Shown one piece after another: positions 1 through 6,576 of a stretch of DNA of 8,806 nucleotides. The notes under the pieces were generated by a model. The model saw only the letters and a program-made list of their open reading frames with translations, ran no database searches and was not told the origin of the DNA. This stretch comes from Planctomycetota bacterium (GTDB lineage: Bacteria; Planctomycetota; UBA1135; GCA-002686595). The DNA lies in the NCBI GenBank assembly GCA_028823185.1, contig JAPKBY010000047.1:1-8806 (forward strand), written 5' to 3'. Within the stretch, counting starts at the first letter, position 1. Every line of letters begins with the position of its first letter. Both the position numbers and the translations under genes were made by a program.

Positions 1-300
1 TCAGTCGAGTTCGATGCGCCATCCGGCAGTCCGGCGGCGTCTCGGGATCGGGGTCACTGTGTCGTGTCCGGAGCTCGGTGCCTCGCGATAAAACTCGCGC
101 GCCTGTCCGCTCCCAACCCAATTGATCAGGGCTACGCGTGAAAACTTCCACTCGCGGCCGATCTTGCGTGCGGGCATATCCTCAGAGTGAAGCACCTTGT
201 TGAAGGTCTTCACGCTAACGCCCAAGAGCGCAGCAGCCTCTTCAACATTAAGGATGTCCTTACGCAATTCGCTCGTCATCTCGTTCTCATCTGCATTCAT
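1..300 (-). CDS. Excisionase/MerR-like helix-turn-helix DNA-binding protein
   Basis: This 99-residue protein is complete; its TGA stop is at the very edge of the window. Residues about 16-65 form the short winged-HTH domain found in excisionase-family and BldC/MerR-like proteins. Visible landmarks are LNVEEAAALLGVSVKTFNK (recognition helix region), then MPARKIGREWKFSRVALINW, the usual 'P..k.grrwrf.r..l..wl' wing. The remaining 34 residues are a proline- and arginine-rich tail (RRRR near residue 90) that may add non-specific DNA contact. The start ATG overlaps the stop of the cobalamin-binding subunit gene as ATGA, and an AAGGAG site lies 7 bases upstream, so it is both coupled and independently well initiated. 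No integrase or phage gene is nearby, so a true excisionase role is unlikely. A small regulator of this operon is the more natural inference, but its target is unknown. Confidence 0.85.
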   Translation of the reverse strand: MNADENEMTSELRKDILNVEEAAALLGVSVKTFNKVLHSEDMPARKIGREWKFSRVALINWVGSGQAREFYREAPSSGHDTVTPIPRRRRTAGWRIELD

Positions 301-722
301 ACTTCATCTCCTTCTTTCTCAAAGCGTGTCTTCATCTCTTCTTCAATCCAGTTCGCGATATCCGTCGTCTTCGTCCCAGGCCCGAAGAGCTTCGCGAAGC
401 CATCGGCCTCTAGGGCGTCTATGTCGTCATGCGGGATGATCCCACCACCGACCAATAAGACATCCCCCTTCCCTCTCGAGGTGAGCTCATCCCTGATCTT
501 CGGGAAGAGCTGCATGTGAGCACCCGAGAGGATCGACAAACCGACGACGTCGACGTCCTCTTGAGCTGCAGCCTCTGCGATCATCGCTGGCGTCTGGTGG
601 AGGCCTGTGTAGATGACCTCCATCCCATGATCCCGGAGGACGCTGGCCACAGTCTTTGCGCCGCGGTCATGCCCGTCCAAGCCAGGCTTTCCAATCAGCA
701 CTCTTATTCGTCGCTCACTCAT
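297..722 (-). CDS. icmB: Cobalamin-binding small subunit of acyl-CoA (isobutyryl-CoA) mutase
   Basis: A 141-residue stand-alone B12-binding domain, close to the size known for the small subunits of two-piece mutases. It has the base-off/His-on cobalamin signature: D16-x-H18-x-x-G21 within KPGLDGHDRG, S63-x-L65 in GLSILSGAHM, and the GGG run at 92-94 followed by IIP. H18 is expected to supply the lower axial ligand to the cobalt of adenosylcobalamin. It would pair with the catalytic large subunit encoded immediately upstream (15-base gap). A perfect AGGAGG ribosome site overlaps the large-subunit stop codon. The domain alone does not distinguish methylmalonyl-CoA mutase from isobutyryl-CoA mutase; the assignment follows the active-site residues of its partner. 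The gene ends in an ATGA overlap with the HTH gene. Confidence 0.88.
   Translation of the reverse strand: MSERRIRVLIGKPGLDGHDRGAKTVASVLRDHGMEVIYTGLHQTPAMIAEAAAQEDVDVVGLSILSGAHMQLFPKIRDELTSRGKGDVLLVGGGIIPHDDIDALEADGFAKLFGPGTKTTDIANWIEEEMKTRFEKEGDEV
308..313 (-). promoter_or_regulatory. Strong ribosome binding site of the HTH gene
   Basis: AAGGAG on the minus strand, 7 bases from the ATG at 300, lying inside the last codons of the upstream mutase small-subunit gene. It supports the ATG chosen for the HTH gene and suggests that this small protein is made in appreciable amounts rather than only by read-through coupling. Confidence 0.7.
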
Positions 723-732
723 GTCTTGTCTC

Positions 733-738
733 CCTCCT
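733..738 (-). promoter_or_regulatory. Consensus Shine-Dalgarno of the mutase small-subunit gene
   Basis: AGGAGG on the minus strand, 10 bases before the ATG at 722. Its first base is shared with the TGA stop codon (738-740) of the large-subunit gene. This fixes the small-subunit start and implies efficient re-initiation so that the two mutase subunits are made together. Confidence 0.7.
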
Positions 739-2399
739 CAGAGGATCTTTGGCTCCTTGAACTCTCCAAACTCCTCACGCAAGACTTGGGCGATCTCGCC
801 CAAGGTGCATGAGGCGTGAGCAGCAGCGACGAAGCGCTCCTGCAAGTTAGCGTCCCCGCGGCAGGCCTCGCGGACCGCTGCGAGCGCTGATTCCACAGCT
901 GCGCTGTCTCGTGACCCGCGCAGGGCAGCCAAGCGCTCATGCTGATCACTCTCTACGCTGGGGTCGATGCGATGGATATCAATCTCCGGTTGCCCCTCCC
1001 CCTCCTCAACGTAGCTGTTGACTCCGACGACGCGCTTAGTGCCCGCCTCTACTGCGCGCTGATACTTGAGCGCAGACCGGTGGATCTCGCTCTGAAAGAA
1101 GCCCGACTCAATGCTCGGGACCACTCCGCCGCGCTCTTCGATCTCTTTGAAGTAAGCCTCCGCCTGCTCTTCGAGTCGATCTGTTTGCTCCTCAACAAAG
1201 TATGAGCCTGCGAGAGGGTCGATGACGTTCGCCACCCCTGTCTCCTCAGCGAGGATCTGCTGTGTACGCAACGCGATCTTAACCGCCTTCTCAGTCGGCA
1301 GAGAGAGCGTCTCATCCATCGAGTTCGTGTGCAGCGACTGGGTCCCTCCGAGGACCGCAGCGAGGGCCTGATATGCCGTGCGGACGATGTTGTTCTCTGG
1401 CTGTTGAGCGGTGAGTGAGACTCCCGCAGTCTGCGTATGGAAGCGGACCATCCAAGACTTAGGGTTCTTAGCGCCGAACTCATCTCTCATCTTCCGAGCC
1501 CAGATACGGCGAGCTGCGCGGAACTTGCAGATCTCCTCAAAGAAGTCGAGGTGGCTGTCAAAGAAGAAGGAGAGCCGAGGTGCGAACTCATCTACATCGA
1601 GGCCAGCAGCGATCCCTCTCCGGACATACTCCATGCCGTTTGCCAAGGTGAAGGCCAGCTCCTGCGCAGCGGTCGAGCCCGCCTCGCGGATGTGATAACC
1701 AGAGATCGAGATCGTGTTCCATTGAGGGGCGTGATCCGAGCAATAAGCCATCATGTCCGTGATCATCCTCAGCGCAGGCTCAGGCGCGACGAGCCATGCG
1801 TGCTGCGCCTGATACTCCTTGAGGATGTCATTCTGAACTGTGCCTCGGATCTTCTCCGGCGGGACTCCCTGTCGTTCAGCTGCAGCGATATAAAACGCGA
1901 GCAAGATCGGCGCCGGGCCGTTGATCGTCATCGAGGTCGAGACCTCGCCCATCGGGATACCCTCGAAGAGCGTCTCCATGTCGGCGAGTGAAGAGATCGC
2001 GACCCCTACTTGTCCGACCTCCCCCAACGAGATCTCTTCATCAGAGTCGTGCCCCATAAGGGTGGGGAAATCGAATGCCACCGAGAGCCCCGTTTGACCG
2101 TTAGCCAAGAGGAACTTAAAGCGCTCATTCGTCTGTGCTGCGGAACCAAAGCCGGCGAACTGACGCATCGTCCACAAGCGCCCCCGATACATCGTCGGAT
2201 GAACGCCGCGCGTGTAAGGAAACTGGCCAGGCATCCCGAGGTCATCCCTCTCAGAGAAGCTCGCGTCTTCAGCAGTGTAGATGACCTTCAGCTCTTCCCC
2301 TGAGAGGGTCGTGAAGTCAACGTCACGTAGCTTCGCTCCCCGCAAGGCCTCTTCCCAGAGAGCCCTCGGATCACTGCTCGTTTTTTCTACTGTGCTCAT
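738..2399 (-). CDS. icmA: Adenosylcobalamin-dependent acyl-CoA mutase large subunit, isobutyryl-CoA mutase type
   Basis: This 553-residue protein is the TIM-barrel catalytic subunit of the methylmalonyl-CoA mutase superfamily, lacking the C-terminal B12 domain, which is encoded by the next gene. Family landmarks are PTMYRGRLWTMRQFAGFG (68-85), GLSVAFDFPTLMGHDSDE (104-121), GTVQNDILKEY (186-196), SISGYHIREAG (231-241, with the catalytic H236 equivalent to H244 of the Propionibacterium enzyme) and RFHTQTAGVSLTAQQP (319-334). Aligned by these anchors, Tyr89 of methylmalonyl-CoA mutase is Phe81 here and Arg207, which binds the substrate carboxylate, is Gln199. Phe/Gln is the known isobutyryl-CoA mutase pair; 2-hydroxyisobutyryl-CoA mutase has Ile/Gln. 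The expected reaction is therefore isobutyryl-CoA <-> butyryl-CoA, in the cytoplasm. Its start overlaps the G-protein stop as ATGA, with AAGGAG only 2 bases upstream. Automated tools would probably call it methylmalonyl-CoA mutase. A branched-acyl relative such as pivalyl-CoA mutase remains possible. Confidence 0.9.
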   Translation of the reverse strand: MSTVEKTSSDPRALWEEALRGAKLRDVDFTTLSGEELKVIYTAEDASFSERDDLGMPGQFPYTRGVHPTMYRGRLWTMRQFAGFGSAAQTNERFKFLLANGQTGLSVAFDFPTLMGHDSDEEISLGEVGQVGVAISSLADMETLFEGIPMGEVSTSMTINGPAPILLAFYIAAAERQGVPPEKIRGTVQNDILKEYQAQHAWLVAPEPALRMITDMMAYCSDHAPQWNTISISGYHIREAGSTAAQELAFTLANGMEYVRRGIAAGLDVDEFAPRLSFFFDSHLDFFEEICKFRAARRIWARKMRDEFGAKNPKSWMVRFHTQTAGVSLTAQQPENNIVRTAYQALAAVLGGTQSLHTNSMDETLSLPTEKAVKIALRTQQILAEETGVANVIDPLAGSYFVEEQTDRLEEQAEAYFKEIEERGGVVPSIESGFFQSEIHRSALKYQRAVEAGTKRVVGVNSYVEEGEGQPEIDIHRIDPSVESDQHERLAALRGSRDSAAVESALAAVREACRGDANLQERFVAAAHASCTLGEIAQVLREEFGEFKEPKIL

Positions 2400-3376
2400 C
2401 TCTCCTTCGTGCTCCCTTCCGTTTTCTCACGAACTGCATCTCGCAGCCCATTGATCAAATCTGCCACCACATCGTAGTGGGCTTTGCCGTTTTCGAGGAG
2501 GTGGCTAGCCCTGTCTCTCCAGCCGGCCGCCTCCCAGAGCTCTACATCGAGCGCTTCGGCCACCGCGCGACGAACCTGAGCGAGCCTTCGGACGCTTCGA
2601 TGCTCTCGCAAGCGCCCCTCTTCTAACCACTCTCGATGAGAGGCTAGAGCGCTCATCACCTCTGCGATGCCTTCAGCTTTGCCTGCGCTGCAGCTGATAA
2701 CAGGCGTGATCCAGCCATCCCGCAGCCCCACCGCTCGGAGCTCGACAGCCTCCTCAAGATCTGAGACGAGGCGCTCAGCGCCTGGGAGATCCGCCTTGTT
2801 CACACACAAGACATCAGCCACCTCTAAGATCCCGGCCTTCAGCGCCTGGACTCCATCTCCAGCTCCTGGACAGAGCACTACGAGCACAGTGTCCGCAGCA
2901 CCGACGACGTCATACTCGGCCTGCCCGACTCCCACGGTCTCAACCAAGAGCTCTTGGAATCCGAAGACGTCCATCGCGTCAACCGCGTCGACGGTCGCGC
3001 GAGCGATCCCTCCGCGGCTCCCGCGACTCGCCATCGAGCGAATGAAGACGCCCCCATCAGAGGAGCGCCCATCCATGCGAATCCTGTCACCGAGCAACGC
3101 GCCACCTGTGAACGGGCTCGAAGGGTCCACTGCGATAACACCGACCGTACGATCCGCCGCTCTGTGCGCGCCGATCATCTCGTTAACGAGCGTGCTCTTT
3201 CCCGCACCAGGAGGACCGGTCACGCCGACGCGCCAGCCCTTCCCGACGCGCTCGTTTGCGCCGCTGAGCACGCGCTGAAAGCGCGCATCTCCAGCCTCTG
3301 CCCAGGTGATCGCCCGCGCGAGCGCGGTGACATCTCCTGAGAGCAGTCGCTCAAGGACTCCGGGGTGTTCACTCAT
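2396..3376 (-). CDS. meaB: MeaB/ArgK-family G-protein chaperone of the B12-dependent mutase
   Basis: A G3E-type P-loop GTPase of 326 residues from the ATG at 3376; a TTG one codon upstream (3377-3379) is an alternative start. Numbered from that TTG, motifs are Walker A GPPGAGKS (55-62), the Mg/switch region VIAVDPSSPFTGGALLGDRI (81-100), ETVGVGQAEYD (147-157) and the guanine-specificity motif NKAD (194-197). Helical N- and C-terminal extensions match the length usual for MeaB. These proteins bind the mutase, gate loading of adenosylcobalamin by GTP hydrolysis and help expel damaged cofactor. Older databases mislabel the family as an arginine/ornithine transport kinase (ArgK). It lies 3 bases after the acyl-CoA dehydrogenase stop and overlaps the mutase start by 4 bases, so partnership with this mutase is strongly implied. 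No clear Shine-Dalgarno precedes it, so it probably relies on translational coupling. Confidence 0.92.
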   Translation of the reverse strand: MSEHPGVLERLLSGDVTALARAITWAEAGDARFQRVLSGANERVGKGWRVGVTGPPGAGKSTLVNEMIGAHRAADRTVGVIAVDPSSPFTGGALLGDRIRMDGRSSDGGVFIRSMASRGSRGGIARATVDAVDAMDVFGFQELLVETVGVGQAEYDVVGAADTVLVVLCPGAGDGVQALKAGILEVADVLCVNKADLPGAERLVSDLEEAVELRAVGLRDGWITPVISCSAGKAEGIAEVMSALASHREWLEEGRLREHRSVRRLAQVRRAVAEALDVELWEAAGWRDRASHLLENGKAHYDVVADLINGLRDAVREKTEGSTKER

Positions 3377-3379
3377 CAA

Positions 3380-4522
3380 CTATGCCATCACGCTGCGAGC
3401 GATCACGATGCGCTGGATATCCGTCGCGCCCTCGTAGATCTCGGTGATACGTGCGTCACGAAACAGACGCTCTACTTGAAAGTCATCTGTATAGCCGGCG
3501 CCGCCGTGAATTTGTAAGCACTCGTCCGCTGCGAAATTGCACGCCGTAGACGCTGCGAGCTTGGCCTGCGCAGCCTGAAGGCTGCAGCGCTCGCCCTTAT
3601 CTCTGAGCTGAGCTGCGCGCCAAGTTAAGAGGCGCGCCGCGTCGATCCGAGTCGACATGTCAGCGATCTTCCACTGGATCGCCTGAAAGTGTCCGATCGG
3701 ACGACCAAACTGTTCGCGCTCTCCTGCGTACTTGATGCTCGCCTCTAGGCATGCGCGACCGATGCCGACTGCCTGACTGGCGATCCCAATACGCCCGCCA
3801 TCAAGCGTGTCCATCGCGATTTGGAAACCTTGTCCCTCAACGCCGATGAGTGAGTCTCCGTCGACTCTCACGCCGTCGAACTGAATCTCTAGCGTCGACG
3901 AGGCGCGGATGCCGGTCTTCTTCTCGGGTGCACCCAACACGACGCCAGGCGCGTCGAGCGGGACCAAGAAGGCAGAGAGCCCCTTCGCCTTTGAGACGTC
4001 TGGGTCCGTCCTCGCGTATACGATCGCGATTGAAGCGAGCCCGCCATTCGTCACCCAGATCTTTGTGCCTGAGATGATCCAGTCGTCGCCGTCGCGCACA
4101 GCGCGAGTCTGCACTGCTGCCGCATCGGATCCTGCGTTTGGCTCGGTCAAGCAATAGCAACCGATCGCCTCACCCGTGGCGAGCTTGGGCAGCCACTCGT
4201 CTTTCTTCGCCTCGCTGCCGAACTTCAGGATCGGAGTGCCGAGCAGGCTGTTGTGGACTGACAAGGTCACGCCCACAGAGGCGTCTGCTCGATTGATCTC
4301 CTCGAGCACGAGGGAGAGCTCGGTGTTACCCATGCCTGCTCCGCCATAGGCCTCAGGGATCGTCAGCCCCCAGAGTCCCAGGTCAGCGATCTGGCCAAAG
4401 ACCTCTTGGTCAATAAAGCCCTGCCGGTCGTGCTTGCTCGCCCGAGGATCTAATTCTTGGATCGCAAAATCGCGAGCCATGTCTCGCACCATCGCGAGCT
4501 CTTCATCTAGTTCAAAGTTCAT
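3380..4522 (-). CDS. Short-chain (butyryl-CoA-type) acyl-CoA dehydrogenase
   Basis: A full-length 380-residue FAD-dependent acyl-CoA dehydrogenase that would introduce the alpha-beta double bond and pass electrons to electron-transfer flavoprotein. The N-terminal helical domain is followed by the first family signature CYCLTEPNAGSD (122-133), the middle beta domain with WVTNGG and KTGIRASST, and the C-terminal helical domain with QIHGGAGYTDDFQVERLFRD. The catalytic base is E364 in ITEIYEGATDIQR, the position used by short- and medium-chain enzymes. This C-terminal motif resembles butyryl/short-chain enzymes more than the ILEG type I associate with isobutyryl-CoA dehydrogenase (ACAD8), so butyryl-CoA -> crotonyl-CoA is the preferred reading. 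That substrate is also the product expected of the co-encoded mutase. The gene lies 12 bases after the hydroxyacyl-CoA dehydrogenase stop. No etfAB genes are in view. Chain-length preference cannot be proven from sequence. Confidence 0.93.
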   Translation of the reverse strand: MNFELDEELAMVRDMARDFAIQELDPRASKHDRQGFIDQEVFGQIADLGLWGLTIPEAYGGAGMGNTELSLVLEEINRADASVGVTLSVHNSLLGTPILKFGSEAKKDEWLPKLATGEAIGCYCLTEPNAGSDAAAVQTRAVRDGDDWIISGTKIWVTNGGLASIAIVYARTDPDVSKAKGLSAFLVPLDAPGVVLGAPEKKTGIRASSTLEIQFDGVRVDGDSLIGVEGQGFQIAMDTLDGGRIGIASQAVGIGRACLEASIKYAGEREQFGRPIGHFQAIQWKIADMSTRIDAARLLTWRAAQLRDKGERCSLQAAQAKLAASTACNFAADECLQIHGGAGYTDDFQVERLFRDARITEIYEGATDIQRIVIARSVMA

Positions 4523-4534
4523 CTCTTTGTCCGC

Positions 4535-5395
4535 CTACTCATAGTCGTAGAAGCCTTTACCCGTCTTTCTTCCGAGATGGCCTTTTGCCACCTTCTCTCT
4601 GATGAGAGGACACGGGCTGTGTTTGCCATCACCTAAGCCTGCGTGCAGCACCTCGAGGATGTCGAGGCAGATGTCCAAACCGATCAAATCCGCCAACGCC
4701 AAGGGCCCCATTGGGTGGGCCATCCCTAGCGTCATCACCGTGTCGATTCCTTCTCTAGAAGAGACGCCATCTTGAAGACAGAAGGCTGCCTCATTGATCA
4801 TCGGCATGAGCACACGATTCGCCACGAATCCGGGGAAGTCGTTCGCCTCTACAGGCACCTTCCCTATCTGTTCTGCGCACGCCACCACGAGGGCGGTCGT
4901 CTCGTCAGAGGTCTCCTTCCCCCTGATCACCTCGACCAACTTCATCACCGGCACCGGATTCATGAAGTGCATCCCGATGACCTTGTCTGGGCGCTTCGTG
5001 CTCGCTGCGATCTCAGTGATTGAGATCGAGGAGGTGTTGGATGCGAGGATGGTGTCTGGTCCGCAGAGCTCGTCGAGCTCAGCGAAGACAGCAGCCTTGA
5101 CCGCTGACTTCTCAACGACCGCTTCTACCGCGAGCGTGCAACCCGCTGCTGCGCTGAGAGAGTCACCACAAGTGATACGCGCGAGCGCTGCTGCGGCGTC
5201 CTCTGCACTTAGCCGTCCCTTGGCGACGACTCTCCCCAGGTTCTTCTCGATAGTGGCCAGTCCACGTGCGAGAGCTTCCGGGTTGAGATCAATCAGAGAG
5301 ACTTGGCTGCCACTAGAGGCGAAGGTCTGGGCGATGCCGTTGCCCATCGTCCCTGCTCCGATGACACAGACCTTGCTATGGAGTTCGTTCGTCAT
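4535..5395 (-). CDS. hbd: 3-hydroxybutyryl-CoA dehydrogenase (NAD-dependent)
   Basis: At 286 residues this has the size of the single-function 3-hydroxybutyryl-CoA dehydrogenase (Hbd/PaaH), not the large fused fatty-oxidation proteins. The N-terminal Rossmann fold starts with VCVIGAGTMGNGIAQ (GxGxxG at 13-18), and the acidic D36 at the end of strand 2 suggests NAD rather than NADP. Further landmarks are ASNTSS (118-123) and GMHFMNPVPVMKLVE (141-155), with the catalytic H143 and its partner E155. DFPGFVANR (186-194) opens the C-terminal helical domain, which ends in GHLGRKTGKGFYDYE. It would oxidise (S)-3-hydroxybutyryl-CoA to acetoacetyl-CoA, the substrate of the thiolase encoded 2 bases upstream. 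Only a weak GGA-type ribosome site is visible, so coupling to the thiolase gene is likely. Nothing is truncated or missing. Confidence 0.94.
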   Translation of the reverse strand: MTNELHSKVCVIGAGTMGNGIAQTFASSGSQVSLIDLNPEALARGLATIEKNLGRVVAKGRLSAEDAAAALARITCGDSLSAAAGCTLAVEAVVEKSAVKAAVFAELDELCGPDTILASNTSSISITEIAASTKRPDKVIGMHFMNPVPVMKLVEVIRGKETSDETTALVVACAEQIGKVPVEANDFPGFVANRVLMPMINEAAFCLQDGVSSREGIDTVMTLGMAHPMGPLALADLIGLDICLDILEVLHAGLGDGKHSPCPLIREKVAKGHLGRKTGKGFYDYE

Positions 5396-5397
5396 GC

Positions 5398-6576
5398 TTA
5401 GATCCGCTCGACTGCGAGTGAGACGGCGTTACCGCCACCGAGGCAAAGTGAGGCCATACCTGTTTGCGCGTCGCGCTGCTGCATAGCGTGTAAGAGGGTG
5501 ACGAGAACGCGCGCTCCAGATGCGCCGATGGGATGACCGAGAGCGATCGCTCCGCCGTTCACGTTGACGCGCTCTGAATCGAGCGCGAGCGTTCGAGTGA
5601 GCGCGATCGCTGCTGCGCTGAAGGCCTCATTGATCTCATGTATGTCAAAATCCGTGGGCTCCATGCCCAGCATCCCGGCGCAGCGCTTGATCGAGTGCTC
5701 CGGCGCCATCATGACCCACTCTGGTGCGCAGCCACCCGTCGCATAAGCAGTGACGCGAGCGAGCGGCGCGAGCTCTAAATCAGCCGCCATCTCTTCACTC
5801 ATGACGACGAGCGCTGCTGCGCCATCATTGATGGAGGATGCGTTGGCCGCTGTGACGCTGCCATCCTTCTTAAAGGCTGGGCGCATCTTGGCGATGGAGT
5901 CTGCGGTCATTCCGTCTCGGATGCTCTCGTCGGTGTTGAACTCGACGGGGTCAGCTCTTCGCTGGGGAATGCTGACGCTGAACTTCTCAGCGTCAAAGCG
6001 CCCTGCCAGGGTCGCCTCGGATGCGCGGCGATGACTCTCTGCGGCGAAGGCGTCCTGCTCTGCACGAGAGATGTCGTGCTTCTCTGCGACCATCTCAGCG
6101 GTGATCCCCATGTGGAAGTCGTTGTAGACGTCCCAGAGTCCATCCCCGACCATCGAGTCAATAAGCTCCCCATGCCCCAAGCGAACTCCATCACGCGCCT
6201 CTGGAAGGAGATAAGGAGCGTTGCTCATGCTCTCCATTCCACCAGCGACCAAGCAGTTGTGATCTCCGGCCTTGATGGCCTGCACGGCGAGCATCACGGT
6301 CTTCAGGCCTGAGCCACAGACCTTGTTGATCGTCGTCGAGCCGATCGCATCAGGTAGACCAGCCCCACGCGCTGCCTGGCGAGCTGGGTTTTGTCCCAGC
6401 CCTGCTTGAAGGACATTCCCCATCAAACACTCCTCAACCTGCTCCGGCTGAACACCTGCACGAGCCAGCGCCTCTTTGATTGCCAACGCGCCAAGCTGAG
6501 GGGCTGTGAACGAACTGAAGCTGCCCTGGAAACTGGCGACAGGTGTTCGGCAAGCGCTAACGAGTACAGCGGTCAT
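5398..6576 (-). CDS. Acetyl-CoA C-acetyltransferase (acetoacetyl-CoA thiolase)
   Basis: A complete 392-residue thiolase of the AtoB/PhaA type and probably the first gene of the minus-strand operon. The acyl-accepting cysteine is C87 in NKVCGSG. The second active-site cluster is visible as NEAFSAAA, GGAIALGHPIGASGAR (H348) and the final CLGGGNA (C378). The covering-loop region contains GLWDVYNDFHMGITAE, the HMG pattern typical of enzymes that handle acetoacetyl-CoA. It catalyses acetoacetyl-CoA + CoA <-> 2 acetyl-CoA, so it can end beta-oxidation or begin butyrate or polyhydroxybutyrate synthesis. The ATG at 6576 is chosen because MTAVLVSACRTPV is the normal thiolase N-terminus. No good Shine-Dalgarno precedes it, which is unusual for a first gene. 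The gene faces away from the sigma-factor gene across the intergenic region. Confidence 0.94.
   Translation of the reverse strand: MTAVLVSACRTPVASFQGSFSSFTAPQLGALAIKEALARAGVQPEQVEECLMGNVLQAGLGQNPARQAARGAGLPDAIGSTTINKVCGSGLKTVMLAVQAIKAGDHNCLVAGGMESMSNAPYLLPEARDGVRLGHGELIDSMVGDGLWDVYNDFHMGITAEMVAEKHDISRAEQDAFAAESHRRASEATLAGRFDAEKFSVSIPQRRADPVEFNTDESIRDGMTADSIAKMRPAFKKDGSVTAANASSINDGAAALVVMSEEMAADLELAPLARVTAYATGGCAPEWVMMAPEHSIKRCAGMLGMEPTDFDIHEINEAFSAAAIALTRTLALDSERVNVNGGAIALGHPIGASGARVLVTLLHAMQQRDAQTGMASLCLGGGNAVSLAVERI

Noticed and set aside
1..300. Evidence for an integrated mobile element based on the excisionase-like protein
   Set aside because: There is no integrase, attachment repeat, tRNA or phage gene, and the gene is coupled to a metabolic operon.
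719..949. Minus-strand frame of 76 codons within the mutase large-subunit gene
   Set aside because: It lies inside the coding region of the large subunit in another frame, has low-complexity Ser/Arg content and no family motifs.
2667..3278. Plus-strand frame of 203 codons opposite the G-protein gene
   Set aside because: It is antisense to a clear GTPase gene and its Pro/Ser/Thr-rich sequence is typical of the opposite strand of GC-rich genes.
4794..5486. Plus-strand frame of 230 codons opposite the 3-hydroxybutyryl-CoA dehydrogenase gene
   Set aside because: It is antisense to an intact dehydrogenase, Ala/Ser-rich, and shows no motif.
5535..5605. Two GCGATCGC octamers resembling the cyanobacterial HIP1 repeat
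   Set aside because: There are only a few, inside the thiolase gene, and they are explained by codon use (GCG ATC GC) in GC-rich coding DNA.
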